64,000 nucleotides of DNA. It comes from Hippopus hippopus. Taxonomy: Eukaryota > Mollusca > Bivalvia > Cardiida > Cardiidae. The notes beneath the pieces were generated by a model. That model saw only the letters and a list, made by a program, of their open reading frames with translations. It searched no databases and had not been told where the DNA came from. Location of the stretch: contig OX328101.1 in the NCBI GenBank assembly GCA_946811185.2, forward strand, positions 32,100,122 to 32,164,121. Reading direction: 5' to 3'. Below, one piece after another: positions 42,026 to 54,111 of this stretch (positions are counted from its first letter, which is position 1; every line of letters starts with the position of its first letter). The position numbers and the translations under genes are program-made.

Positions 42026-42299
42026 TGACAGAGCACATGACATTCTAAGAAGGGTGCAGGAGATATCATAAGATTAGGTATCAGCAAAATATGAATACCA
42101 CTTCCTGAATAGAATCTAAATGATTGCCAATAGGAAATTTTGCTTGATTAGCAATTACATCATTTACGTTTTTGATATCAATGTTCATCAGGTTCTTTCC
42201 TGTTTGTTTTTTTTTTGCCTGCTCTTAGTTGGAACAGCATCCTTTCTTCTATAGATATTATTATTATTTTTTTGAAGATTGAATTGGATGGGTAAATCA

Positions 42300-43560
42300 A
42301 CAAAATCTTTTGTGCCCCCACCATAAAATGGCGACGGTCATATAGTGCTAGCCCTGTCTGTGTGTTTGTGTGTGTTTTCAGGAAAAAGTTATGTTCATGT
42401 TCAGCCAACACTTTCCGGTGCATGGTCTGATTCTCAAATAATTTGGTACAAATGATCATCATTGATTGACGTTTGGCATGCAACAGCCTGTCCAGCCCAT
42501 AAGTGTGACATGCATGGTTTGATTTCTGAATAATATGATACAAATGATCACCATGGATAGACGACATGTTGCATACAAAAAACATTTTGCTAGCTAAAAG
42601 GTCAAGGTCACAGTGCTCAGTTTAAGTTTGTTGATTTTTGCTACATTCATAGTTATAATGATTGTTTTTGTCCAGCCCACTTGGTTGGATTTCAAAATTA
42701 TTTGGCACAAAAGCTCACCATGGGTAGATTACGTGTCACATGCAAGAACTGTGTCACCAGCTTAAAAGTGAAGGTCACAGTTCTCAGTTGACCCAATGAG
42801 TTATATCCCATAGTTGTTAAATTTTAACCCTTTAAGATACTGATATATTTTCATGACATTTCATCAAGCTGTTAAGATTATTGAGTAAGTATGTTACATA
42901 CAACTTTGACTCTATTTTTGGGTTATCTGCCATGGTTGTTAAATTTTCTTAAAGTCAAAACTCCTCTACCAATTGAGATATTTTGGTGATAATGAATAGC
43001 GGTGCTTAGGACATCAAGAAGGAGAGATGCATTTAAGAATTGTAATTCTGAATTACTCCATCTATTTTCAGGAATCTACCCTTGTGGCAGGCAATTACTC
43101 TTTAACCAGTGGAGTCATTCTAATGGTACTTAGTACAGCTGCTAAGAACATGAAATAGGGGTGTCACAATATACAGGGATAACTCTGACCTAAGTATTGG
43201 AGTTATATTCCTTACTTTTACTTTGGATGCAGGTTATCTGCATGCAGCAGGTTGTATTTTTCTCATGATTTTTGGATTCTTTGTTGAAAATCACCTACTA
43301 ACAAACACAAAATCGAGTTTCTCAAACTTTCACTTCAAGAGTCAATATCTTTGCAGGTATCTGCCCTTATTATACCCCAGCATACAATGGAGGACAGTGT
43401 TACCCCTGTGTGGTGTAGTCATGTCTGGCCCTTAACTTTGATGTACATCATAGGATTTCAAAATATTTTGGAGCAAAGGATTGCCATGACAGACATGTTG
43501 CGACCAAAACCATGTTGCCAGCTCAAAGGTCAAGTTCCCACTACTTGACAAAAATTCTCG
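42300..43560 (+). repeat. GGTCAAGGTCACAG tandem-repeat element
   Basis: Begins GCCCCCACCATAAAATGGCG followed by GGTCATATAGTG. It contains units of about 185 bp marked by TCCAGCCCA, TTTGGTACAAATGATCA, CATGGATAGACGACATG and AAAAGGTCAAGGTCACAGTG (42410-42850), with a weaker unit at 43430-43545 (GGAGCAAAGGATTGCC, CTCAAAGGTCAAG). Such arrays are common in molluscs as I recall. The ORF at 42178-42585 is a shadow. Confidence 0.75.
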
Positions 43561-43956
43561 CATATACAGTGTATAAAGATCATTATGTTTTAGTCAATAA
43601 ATTTGGCTATAGGTCTTTGGTTTAAATCTGAAACGATACCATGACTGTGACCATTGTCATGTTGGGGCAGTATCCATGTTGATGACACATTTCTAGCTGC
43701 TTCTTTTTTTTCATTTTCAAAAAGTAATGGTTTGTGATTTCAATATTCTGTATTTTAACTGATAAAAAGTTTATTTATCTTCCCTAGGGCATCATCAGAG
43801 GATCTCAGCCTCTTCATAACATAAGTTAGGGTCAAAGGAGTCAATCCATGTTTATGCAGTCCTGGGGAAGATGGCTTTTGAAGCATTTGTCCTTGTCCCA
43901 AAATATTGTCTAGTCCTTTGTATATACAGAAAAAGTAAATATGTAAGCCACATGTA

Positions 43957-45297
43957 CGAGGGTTGTTCGATATGTAATGTGTATTGTACGATATCTCAAA
44001 AGCATTCGACTCAAATAGTGAAATGAACATTACATCCCTTCAAAGTATTCTCCGTGGTTTGGAATACATAATTTCAATTTCTGAATCCATTTCTGAAATG
44101 CGTCACGGTACGCTGATTTAGGTAGACATCTGAGGCACTGACTGATGGCTGAGCCAAGGGCTTGTCGGGACTTGTAACGACGACCAGATAAGAACTTTTT
44201 AAGATTTGGAAAAAGTCGCATAGGGCTACATCTGGAGAGTATGGTGGGTGTGGCAAGACGGTAACCTTCTCCGACTTCAAAAATTGCTTCACAAGCTCAG
44301 ATGTATGTGATGGAGCATTATCATGAAGTAGACGAACATGCCTAAATCCTGACACAGGGCGTCGTTTAAGATAATATTTCTTGACCTTTTTTAGTATAAC
44401 ATCTCGGTAATACCGACCTGTAACACTTTTGCCCTTCGGCAGCGGAATTTGTACGGCTATATCATCACATGAGAAGAATATGCAATAAAGAACCTTCTTT
44501 GTGCTTATGCTTCTTTTGGCAACTACAGGCCTTCTACCGTGTTTAGTTAGCCATATTTTGTTTCCAATTTTTCTTACTGGTTTGAAATAGTGAACCCATG
44601 TTTCGTCACCAGTAACAATGTTTGCAAATTGTCTTTGATTGAATTTGGGAAACATTTTGAGCAATTGCTTAGCGGTTTGTACTCGTACCCGTTTTTGGTC
44701 ATCTGTCGATATATGCGGTATCCATCTGGCAGAAATCTTTCGTACTTTCAAAATACGCTTCAAAATGAAATGCACCCGCGATAGCGATATGCCAACAGCG
44801 TTGGCAATATCACGAATCGTGTATCTGCCATCACTTTCACTTATTTCCCTGTCTTTTGAGACATTTGCCTTGCCTGTTACAGTCACAGGTAAGCCAGATT
44901 TTGCTGCATCTTTGACAGACTCTGTGCCAGTCAGAAATTTCTTTCTCCACCTACGAACTGTCTCATAAGATACCTTATCAGACCCATAAACTTCCCCCAA
45001 TTCAGTAAAAATCTGCATGACCGAATGACCAAGTTTTGTGCAAACTTTTATATAAGTTCTAATTTCTTTAATATTCTTAATCCGTTTCCCAACCATTTTT
45101 ATAACAGTGGTCAACGGCTAGCTCTATTGAAATGACTATAAGTTTAAAACTATGCGGAGCTGAAGGCTCGTGTTTATACCATTTATACTGTTGGAAAGGT
45201 ATTGAATAGAGCTATTCAAGCGTATCATCATCCACGAAATCATGCAAAGCGTTATCGCGCTGTGGTACAATACACATTACATATCGAACAGCCCTCG
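43957..45297 (-). mobile_element. mariner element, near complete
   Basis: 1341 bp between TA dinucleotides (43955-43956, 45298-45299). The terminal inverted repeats are 33 bp with a single mismatch (CGAGGGtTGTTCG left, cGAACAGCCCTCG right). One transposase gene fills the element on the minus strand. High end similarity suggests recent arrival. Confidence 0.95.
44030..45114 (-). pseudogene. mariner transposase, one frameshift
   Basis: Cut-and-paste transposase of the IS630/Tc1/mariner superfamily, acting in the nucleus on TA targets. Residues 10-60 and 97-125 form two helix-turn-helix DNA-binding parts (TIRDIANAVGISLSRVHFIL). WIPH at 131-134 is the mariner linker signature. The catalytic triad is D170 (TGDETW), D265 (HDNAPSH) and D300 (YSPDVALCD) with 34 residues between the last two, the mariner D,D34D pattern. 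Directly after D300, at about 44205-44214, a small deletion shifts the frame. The open frame then runs on wrongly to 44074, while the true C-terminus (LKKFLSGRRYKS ... GEYFEGM) continues in another frame to a stop at 44030. Total length would be about 345 residues, normal for mariner. Start M1 or M7. As it stands it is probably inactive, although all three Asp codons survive. Confidence 0.93.
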
Positions 45298-45339
45298 TAC
45301 TTTTGATTGCAAATGATTTGTAAATATTAGAGACTACCA

Positions 45340-45460
45340 AGTTCAGCATGTCTCACAAAATGTCTGACAGTACGGTTGAAAGATCAAACTGCATAATTAT
45401 TTTGTACTGTCTGATTTTCCATCTATACCGCAAAACCACCTGATCTTGACCAGGAGATGT
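45340..45460 (-). mobile_element. family B remnant
   Basis: AAGATCAAACTGCATAATT and TACTGTCTGATTTTCCATC are a worn core. Confidence 0.4.
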
Positions 45461-45469
45461 AATGAGTTT

Positions 45470-45666
45470 ATTCTTTACCAAACAACAAACTTTTAGACTC
45501 ATCATTGTTAAAAACAGTTGCCTGATGTAACTGAAATGATTGTCTTTGTCTTTGAAAGAGTAGAAAACTTTCAAAATGGAGAAAATGCTTGTTCTTTCCA
45601 TTTTCTATGTTTTCAAAAGCAATACCCTTAAGCTTATAAAAAAGCTTGATTGTTGGTAAAGGATTC
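45470..45666 (+). mobile_element. family A MITE, short hairpin
   Basis: TTATTCTTTACCAAACAAC to TTGTTGGTAAAGGATTCA. The hairpin is reduced to GGAGAAAATGCTTGTTC / TCCATTTTC. Confidence 0.75.
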
Positions 45667-45742
45667 ATTTGAAGGAGCCAGATTAGAATTGCATAACTTG
45701 AGATATATATATAAAGTCCCAGGGATATTGAACTTCCTGTAC

Positions 45743-45921
45743 AATAACTCTTCATTACATGTAAAAAAAATTAGGCTCAAGCAAATTGAAAGCATTTGCA
45801 GACAACAAATCAAATCTGATTAACATGTTGGAATTTGTCCTAAAAATGGCAGAAAACATTGTGGGGAAAATAATGTTTCCAAAAGCATGGTAAATTATGG
45901 GATTGTTTGGTAAAGAATTAA
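45743..45921 (+). mobile_element. family A MITE lacking the right stem
   Basis: Long arm CAAATTGAAAGCATTTGCAG is near consensus. AAAACATTGTGGGGAAAATA runs directly into the short arm. Ends TTTGGTAAAGAATTAA. Confidence 0.8.
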
Positions 45922-46184
45922 ACGTTGATACTAGTTAGCAACTCAGGGAAATAAAAGAGTAATATTATATGACTAATCGATATCAACTGCTATCTTTTTG
46001 AGAGTCTGAAAGTCCCAGAAAACGTAATTTTCCTCTTCAAGGAAACACAGAGATAGTTTCCTGTGATTATAAAAACCCTTATGACAAGGAAAATTATGGT
46101 TTACTAGTTATCATGTTACATTTTATTTGGGATTTCTATATCCTGGCCTTTCATTACATACATAAACAGAGATAAACATAAATA

Positions 46185-46290
46185 GAGATTTGTCCTGAAA
46201 AGCATTAGTAAGAAGAAATGAATTGCTCTTTATGAGTAATTTTTCTGTGTATCACAATGTTTTCTAGTCTGTGTCTACATCCAGCATTGT
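46185..46290 (-). mobile_element. family A2 fragment
   Basis: GAATTGCTCTTTATGAGTAATTTTTC is an A2-type hairpin; ATCACAATGTTTTCTAGTC is the adjoining arm. Confidence 0.5.
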
Positions 46291-46429
46291 TTTTTGTCCC
46301 CTGCATTGTAATTGAATCTAAAAATTAATTTCATGACTAAAGTCATATTTAAAGAATGATGGGTTACTCATCACTTTTTTTCTTTGAGAACTTAAATATG
46401 ACCCAAACTTTGGGTGTGCCTCATCCTGT

Positions 46430-46720
46430 AAACCTTTAGAGGGCTAAGTGTCTAAAACATTCTTTTCTTGCAAATAAAAATGGATTTAAACTTTGTAATT
46501 TCGAGGTTGATTCTGATACAGCAGAGAGTGTAGATCCAAAATCAGACTGCACTTTATCTCCAGTCTGATATTCATCTTATATTTTCTGTAGAAGGCAGTC
46601 AGATCTTGGTCTGTCTTGAGCACAAAGGCCACACCAGTTATGCATAGGCATACAAAGTAGCAGACAGAAGAGATAAAAAATCAGACTGCACATTCTGCAG
46701 TTTGAAAATTGACACAAAAA
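46430..46720 (+). mobile_element. two family B remnants
   Basis: Core 1 at 46525-46590 (GTGTAGATCCAAAATCAGAC, CCAGTCTGATATTC). Core 2 at 46640-46710 (AAAATCAGACTGCACATTC, TGCAGTTTG). AGAGGGCTAAGTG at 46438 is a left-end motif. Confidence 0.5.
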
Positions 46721-46849
46721 GAAGTCATTGGTGTTCAATAAACAGATACATTTCATCTAAAGTAGTTATTTCATCTCGTTAGAGACAACTGATGGTATCA
46801 TTGTAACATTTGCAATAATCTGCACATCACATTCCTTTCTACTTTCTAC

Positions 46850-48196
46850 TTTCAGATATAATTTACATGCCCTAGTTGTCCTCTTGACACTCTCTCTTTG
46901 CAGATATGATAAGTTTCCACCCAAGAATATCTTGTACACCACTGTGACAATATTGTTATTTTAGGTATTATTCAGATGGCATGGTGTTACCATAATAGAA
47001 TGTATTTCCAGGTATATTTTAAACCACCATATTTTCTTGACTATACCTCCCTCTGGGTAAACTTTATCGATTTTTTAACTGCTTTTATTTTTATTACAAA
47101 AATGTCATAATTAGTGTTAAGCAGACAGATCAGAGAGATAATACAACATAACTTTTTATATGCATGTATATGTGTTTCAGTTTTTATGACCCCGCCATGA
47201 AGAGGGGGGGGTGGCATATAGTGTTACCCCTGTCCACATGTATGTATGTATGTATGTCCCCATCCATATGCATTAAATAATATGATGATATATCAAATAA
47301 TAAATTCATTGTCTCAGACATATACTGAAAAAGGGCTTACCACTTACCTTTACAGGCATTCTATATGATGGAACGCTGATCATTACCTGTTCTTTTAAGT
47401 TTGTATTGTAAGGAATTAACTGATCATGTCTTCACCACTTGTCAACGTTACATACAGTGAAATTAGGATACAGGCTTGGACAAATCTGTATTGCACATAT
47501 GATATTTAAAGCTTTACACTATAAAGAGACGTAAAATTCAACATGTTGATGATCATCAGGTGTTTGATTAACATGCTGGTGCAGAAGCATCAACTACATC
47601 AGTTGGCTCCCCTCTAGGTAGCTAGCTCACTGCACGCATAGCAGATATCACACCTTATCTGCAGGTTTTTCTTTCATTAGTCAACCACTGCAGGCCTCCA
47701 CTTAAGATGGTCGTTCTCTGTCAGTCTATTCCATGTCAACTTGGGCCTGTGTGACGAATGCATTCCAGCAACCTCTGTTTAAATCATATGGGGTTGTGGC
47801 CGCACCAGTAGAGTGCTCCACATGTCTATACCAGCGAAGTCACATTATTTCATATGATCATAAATAGAGATTCAATTTTTTGTACATGTAATTTATTTTT
47901 TCAGAGGAAAGTCCTATGAGGTCCTATGATATGACAAGTTTCATACATTATCATAAAGATTTTTGATGGAAGACCTGCAACCATTACGGACATGCCTTCC
48001 TCCTGCTTTTAATACAGGCTTTGGACTGTCATGCACCATTCCCCCATCTAGGTTTAATTGCTATCAAGTGTTTTCTAACAGTATCCTTGCACAGATACAT
48101 TTTCTTTCCCTAGATTTTTTATATAGCATTATTGCAAGCAGATAGATTTTGTGACAGTCCCTTCTTTCAGATATGTTTGCCGCCAATAATTTCTTT
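46850..48196 (+). repeat. degenerate 45-bp minisatellite, block 1, with insertions
   Basis: Units at 46860-47050 and 47940-48196 carry TTTTCTTGAC, then a pyrimidine run, then CAGRTATA. Between them lie a GACCCCGCCATGAAGAGG...CATATAGTG repeat with (TATG)n at 47186-47260 and an unrecognised stretch (47270-47940) including an odd GC-richer part at 47590-47840. Confidence 0.6.
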
Positions 48197-48199
48197 TAA

Positions 48200-50200
48200 G
48201 GCCTAAAAAAAAAAAATAGTCGTGTTTCGGGTTTCCCGATTCTACCTAGAAAAATGCTGCCGACCCTGAATTTTTTTTTCCCCTTTAACCATAATCTCTG
48301 TCTGAATCATGCATATTCAATGACAACGACATATTTCACCCTTCAATCTTGTGCCTGAAGCTGAAAATGGTGCAAGGGAAAACCTGCTCTCATTTCGTGG
48401 CCTTCACTATCCATAGAACAGTTCATGAACATGTATTAAAGCACTGAAAAACATCGTGTGCACCAAACCCAACTAGAAAGTTAACTATCACGAGAAGGAA
48501 CTGTTCTGAACAGCATAAATGACCAGTTCTAAGTCAACTGTCTTCAGTTTTTGAAGTGCAATGAAGGGGACAATAAAAGTCATTGCAGCCATTGGCCCTC
48601 TCTTGACAGTAGCACTAGAATACCTGAATAGCTAAAATTAAGACCTTTTGGTGCCTTCTATCAATTTATATGCACCTTTGAGGACAGATTAGGAATTTTT
48701 CAAAAACTTATCTCATAATGCATCTGAAAATATTCAGTGTCTTTATAAAAGGGCTGGAAATGTGTACTTTCAGTAGCAGCGAATGTTCTGGAAAAATTGT
48801 TCAGTCGTAAGTGACAGAACGAAATAGGTCATGAAATTCTCTGATCTAAATAAAGATCAGAATCTTGTCACATTATTCCAGTATGGTCATATGACTTTTT
48901 GGCATCTACACTGACTATGTCACATGTGGGGAACTTTTCAGGATTAAACTTGAACTTTAAACGGAGAATTTAAATTGGGCACATATCAGGTTTAAAAAGG
49001 TAATAAGAAATTTGTCACTAAAACTGATCTTTCCTTTAGAAACATGCATACTTTCTGCTTTTGTTGCATTTCGTAAATTAACAGTGGTTACTCCGTTATT
49101 TACATTCAAATAAGCGGTTGACACAAAATGGTGACGTCATTCACTTCATAGTTCGCAAGGAAAGTGGGATATTATTTCGGGTTCAAAAACAGGTACTGCT
49201 CCAAATTAGGTCGGTCTACAAATCCATATGTATTTAGCGACGACCGAACAGGCTGCCAGTTTAACATTTAAAAAAAAAAATGAAATGGTTCTCGTTGTAT
49301 AAACAATATGATATGCGATAGCTACCCAGTGAGGTAGCCAATCAACAAAAATTGAAAAATTAAGAATTAAAAAAAAACTAGGCACAGGTCTTTATCTGAT
49401 ATCTCAACCGAAGACCAGTTAACGGGTATAAAAGCCAATAAGATTGTATCACTCTGTATGGTTTTAAGCCTCCCTTCCCTCGGACTAAAACTTGCCTCCT
49501 GCTGTCAACAGCTACAAGGGAGTAGCGATAGAGCAGCGTTGTCATGTGACCACTGACTCCGAGTTTTTACGCTTGGAAAGTTGAAATGAACATTTTTGAC
49601 ACTCTAAAATCTTTCTTAGAGTCAATCTGGCGCATGAGATTATCGGCTAAAGCTCCATATACACTAGTCTGGCTCACGTGCATACGGCAGAATTATGGGC
49701 TTTAATAAACACAATCAGTAATAAATGTGAAGGATGCACGCGACTCTGTTTATCACAGCGAGTGAAGCTGGCAAGTCAATTATGAAAACGTGATATAGAT
49801 GTTGGTCCACTTATCTAGTATAAAATGATAAGTTGAATGTTACCCGCTACCATAATTGACAAATTCAAGACAAATCATGCAGTAAAACTTCTCAGAAAAT
49901 TAATTGGCATTCATAAAAGATCACTGGAAAAAAACATGAAAACCAATGATACAACAAAGGTCATTTTGGCATCGTCTGATCAGAGACACTTAAAACTGTC
50001 TTTTCATCTTTAATAATTAATTTAAACAGTGAATTTACATAAATTTCTGTATAAAACAGTAAGTGGAAGCCAAAATCTCTATTTAATGAATTCTTTGCAT
50101 GGTCCATGTAAAAAAAAGAAATCTACAAAAAAATTCCAGACCAACCCTACCTACAGCATCTCGGACTGAAACCCGAAACACAACTATATTTTTTTAGGCC
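48200..50200. mobile_element. PIF/Harbinger-like non-autonomous element
   Basis: 2001 bp flanked by TAA on both sides (48197-48199, 50201-50203). Inverted ends GGCCTAAAAAAA... and ...TTTTTTTAGGCC continue through TAGTCGTGTTTCGGGTTTC and GAAACCCGAAACACAACTA; a looser similarity (GACCCTGAATTTTTT with AAAAAATTCCAGACC) extends it. A 3-bp TAA target fits PIF/Harbinger. No ORF of 60 codons or more lies inside, so it would need a transposase from elsewhere. Confidence 0.82.
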
Positions 50201-50815
50201 TAATAGTGTTTTCTTTCAGGTATATATACAACTGTGATTGTCCTTACTTATCAAAATGACAATCAAAATTATTTCCTAGATGTTGTTACTTCATTGAGAA
50301 CTTGTTACCTGTCATTTTGGCAATTCCTCCATGTAGGTATATTTGTTATAACTGTACTTCCCTGACAGCCCTTCCTTCCAGGTATAATGTGCTACCACAT
50401 TATTTTCTTGACAGTTCCTACTTTCAGCAATGCTTGACACCATTAGTTGTTACTGAATTTTTTCTTTTCAGATATTTTTTTCTTATCAGGGTTTTCTTTA
50501 TAATCTCTCTGTCAAGATTTGATGCTGCATTGATTTCTTGACATTCTCTATTTCCAGGTGTACTTGCTACTTCAGTGTTTTTTACACATTCCCCATGTTA
50601 AGGTATGCTTGCTTCCATATTGAAAATCTTCACTTCAAATTGTAATATATATACCAATTTTCCTTGACAGTCCCTTCTTAGGTACAACTGCAATTAGCAT
50701 GTTTTCTTGACAGTCCCAACTTACAGGTATAGTGTCTGTCACATTTTGTGTGCATTCCTTACTTCCAGTTATATATACATCCTTCAACAGTTTGAACCAA
50801 CATTGCTTTTTGTAT
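50201..50815 (+). repeat. degenerate 45-bp minisatellite, block 2
   Basis: About a dozen units, for example TTCTTGACAGTTCCTACTTTCAG, TTCTTGACATTCTC...CCAGGTGTACTTGCTAC, CCTTGACAGTCCCTTCTTAGG. Each ends in a pyrimidine tract plus AG-GT, so every unit imitates a 3' splice site. Confidence 0.75.
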
Positions 50816-51085
50816 TCTCGCTATGAAATGGGGGGGGGGGGGGGGGTATAGTTGAACTTTGGGACATTAACGGTCAAGGTCACAGTGCTTGGTTGGACTG
50901 AGTCAGTTTTTGCTTAAATTTTCTTAAGGTCATAAAAATGGGCTTACCAGATGGCCAATATATATACACATCCAGTAACATTTTAAACTCTTGGGAACAC
51001 AAGTTTGTTGACTTACATGGAAACTTTAAGAAAGTGAAAGCATCGAGACCAGTGTCACATATTAATCGTGAATGCAAGTTAAATT
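50816..51085 (+). repeat. GGTCAAGGTCACAG-type element
   Basis: Starts with TCTCGCTATGAAAT and an 18-base G run, then ACGGTCAAGGTCACAGTGC. The part 50935-51085 (GGGCTTACCAGATGGCCAAT, AAGTTTGTTGACTTAC, TTAATCGTGAATGC) recurs at 59030-59190. Confidence 0.65.
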
Positions 51086-52139
51086 CTTAAAATAAATGTA
51101 TTATCTGGGTGCCCTCCTGATTATCAGGGATCCCTCCAAAGATACAAGAAAATAATTTTTCATTGGTCAACTTGTTTTTATTATTTCATTTGATTTCTAT
51201 TGACTACATTAGATTCATCAGCATTTTGTATGCTTTGTTTTGCAGCATCATGAGCCAACAGATCGCATCCTGCTCCTTGGTATTAATTTATTGTACTTTT
51301 GGAAAATTTGGGTGCAGATCATGCAAATCCTGCAAATATGACCCAGACAATTATGGACTTTTTTGTGTGATACAATAAAAAATGGATAAATAAAGATTGG
51401 CTATCAGCAGAGTATGTATGTATGTGAAAAGAAAATAGATTTAGGCCTATGTTGCAAGAAAGTCAGTACTGACAACTATATAAGTAGTGTGTTGCAATGG
51501 CCACCTTTCCTACAAAGCACTAAAAACATCTGCCAAGCATGTCAGACACATAAGAATCTGAAAAACAGAAATATGGGTATGAGTGTCCCCAGAAAGTCAC
51601 CCTTAATAGAGAAACAAATGGGGTCTAAACGGTCAAGTGTCTAAAGTCTCAATTTCTTCCACCTCTTATACGCCAAAATGTATGACAAAAGTAACAAATG
51701 AGTAGCTGTAGAAATAGTAGAAATACAGTAGAAATTATGTATATCATGCTTTTTAATAGCATGTATTCGTCCTTTTAAATTACTGCATTAATCCAGTGAC
51801 AAAGGGGCCTGATAATTCAAAATTTGTCAAAAGTATCCATTTGAAATCATCCTTCCAATTTGCTGATAGGGGCCCCGACCTTTTGTTTCATATGAGCTTT
51901 GCGTTTCTAGAGGCTCCCAGGGGGTATTCTTTCTTTTTCAGCAGGCCGAGAAACATTCTCAAAAAAAAATCTGCGCCGCGAAACTCAAGACAATTTTCGA
52001 CCAAAACCATAACAGCTGCATGCTGGACAAAGCAATTTGATTTTAAAGAGCGTGTTAATGACTTAGTAGGTTACAAGACATTGTGATTGTGATGCAAGCA
52101 ACATTTATTTATAGACTGGTTTTTCGGAATATTTTTCGG
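51086..52139. other. unrecognised stretch within the minisatellite
   Basis: Short ORFs (71, 76 and 96 residues on the plus strand) show no domain. The one at 51796-52086 is unusually free of stops but has no recognisable motif. AATAAAAAATGG at 51370 could be a polyadenylation-like signal. Possibly an old retroelement copy; I cannot support more. Confidence 0.3.
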
Positions 52140-52670
52140 GACATGGTGGAACAGTCCCCTCTTCCAGCTGTAGTGACACCTCAGTATTTTCTTAACAATA
52201 GCTTCTTCCAGCAATTTTAGGTACTACTTTTTTCTTGACAGTCCCTACTTCTAGGAAATGTTGTTACTATAGCATTTTCCTGAAATGCTCATCTTCCAGG
52301 TAAATTTACATAGCTTACTGTTTTCTTGACACTTCCTTCTTTTCGGGAGTCTTTCATGCAGTAGTTTTCTTAGTAGTTCCTTTGTCCAGGTGTACTTGCT
52401 ACCACAGTGTTTCATGACAGTACTTACTTTCAGATAAATCATCTGTCATAGTAATTTTTAAGAAATTACTATGATAAAAGTCCCCCTTATCAATGTATAT
52501 ACCAACACAATATTCTCTTGACAATCCTTCCCCCAAGGTAAATTTGGTACCTATGTTTTTGTTACAGTGCCTACATTAGGCATATCGGCATATTTTCCCC
52601 CACACATTTTTCTATGAAAGTTCCTACTCCCTGGTATTTCAACCACAGTGTTTTCTTTAAGGCTTTAAGG
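52140..52670 (+). repeat. degenerate 45-bp minisatellite, block 3
   Basis: Successive units of 44-46 bp start TTTTCTTGACAG, TTTTCCTGAAATG, TTTTCTTGACACTTCC, TTTTCTTAGTAG, each with a CTTCCAGGTAA-like middle and TTGCTACCACAGTG-like end. A small palindrome, CATAGTAATTT/AAATTACTATG, lies at 52447-52474. Confidence 0.78.
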
Positions 52671-53165
52671 GAGAAAAAGAAGCCATCTGTGATTAAGAAA
52701 AGTGGTTTCTTATTTCACAGTTGGATGTTTTGTACTCTAGATTTTTATGATAAGAGATGAAAAGGACTCGCTGACAAAAAGCCATATACCCTTTTGCATT
52801 TTTTGCCTGAAACAAAAAAGAGAAAACAGGTACAAGATAACATTGATGATTGACAGTTAATGTAAATGAGCTGAAGAAAGCATTGTGAAACAAAGAATCA
52901 CTCAAAAGGAGCAATTTCTCTATTTGTCACATTTGCTATCAAAAAGTGTTTAGCTGCAGATAAGTTTGAATGTTTGTCAATGTGGGAGATGGATTCAGGA
53001 TTCAAGGATTTATAAATGACGTTGATAGTTCCTTTCCCTATATGGTCATGATATCCCTATAGCTCTTATGAAACCTTCTAATATATCACAAGGAATTAAA
53101 TGAAAGAAATGATAGAGATGCTGATAAAATACTTTATCCCTCCACCCCCTTGTGTGATCAAGTCT
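52671..53165. other. non-coding, nothing recognised
   Basis: AT-rich, no arms of known repeats. Confidence 0.4.
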
Positions 53166-53530
53166 CTTTACATATAAAGCGTATCATAAGGTGCTTTTGT
53201 GGACAGTGTATATCATGATTAGACCACATATATAGTGCAGTCTGATCTTCATCAAAATTATCTGATCTTTAGGTTTCCTAGCAAAACGGCCTTGAAATTG
53301 CTTGAAATAGATTTTATCGATTGGCTGAACATGTTTCATTGACGGAGCAGTCAATGAGTTTAAGTCTTTTTACTGTTTCAGGTTTGAAGTATTTGAAAAG
53401 ATATGATGAAAAGCCTGTAAAAATCAAAGGTTGATAAGTGCAGCTTTGTGCAGTTTTGTGCAGCCTGATCTTGATCTACACTGGCCACCAAGACAACTAT
53501 AGTGGTGCAAGGTGCTTTATGGGTTAATAC
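53166..53530 (+). mobile_element. two family B remnants
   Basis: GTGGACAGTGTATATCATGAT / GTGCAGTCTGATCTTC (53199-53260) and GTGCAGCCTGATCTTGATC then TACACTGGCC (53459-53490). Confidence 0.6.
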
Positions 53531-53650
53531 ACTTACATTGGAATATGTTTACTTGATGAAAAGGATAAAAAGTGACTAATAAAACTATTATAGGTATTTC
53601 TCTGGTGCATTCTGTTTCCCTGTTATCTAAGATGATGTGTTAAAAGTCAA

Positions 53651-53879
53651 TTCACCCTTTACCACACAATCTCATTTTTTACCAACCCTGAAAGAGAAGG
53701 CGTCTGAGAACATTGTGGGAGAAGATGAAAATACTGGTAACCAGCATTTTTTCCTTTTCCCTCAATGTTGCCTACCCTATCAAAGATAGAAATTATCATT
53801 TTAGCAACATTCACTTGTCGTCTGCTAATGCTTTTCATATTGTCCAGTCCAAAATGTTGTCATTTTGATAAAGGCTTTA
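53651..53879 (-). mobile_element. TTAA MITE family A, full-length copy
   Basis: TTCACCCTTTACCACACAATC to TTTTGATAAAGGCTTTAA. Stem changes include GAGAAGATGAAAATACTGG. Confidence 0.85.
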
Positions 53880-54111
53880 AAGGTATGACCAAGTGACGTC
53901 ATTTCATTGTCAGCCCTCTTCCATATCATTCTAGCCAATCAGATTTCCCTATCACAAGGCAAAAAAAAAATTTTCCAGGAATTACAGATATTGAAAATGT
54001 GGGTTTTGGTAAGCAATGTTCCAGTGTACTTTGATAATTATCCACTTACAAAGAAAATCATAGTCATGTATTTAGTGATTTTGTTAAATGGGATTTCTAT
54101 ATGTCCCTCCG

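Larger units (their letters stand above)
43858..45330 (-). mobile_element. family A MITE split by a mariner
   Basis: Fragments on both sides of the mariner belong to one minus copy: AAGATGGCTTTTGAAGC and TATGTAAGCCACATG-TA on the left, TA-CTTTTGATTGCAAATG on the right. Its own hairpin is mostly lost. Confidence 0.7.

Noticed and set aside
42178..42585. 135-residue ORF in the GGTCAAGGTCACAG array
   Set aside because: It lies across tandem repeat units, has a low-complexity end and shows no domain.
44590..44968. Plus-strand ORFs of 64 and 109 residues
   Set aside because: Antisense shadows of the mariner transposase.
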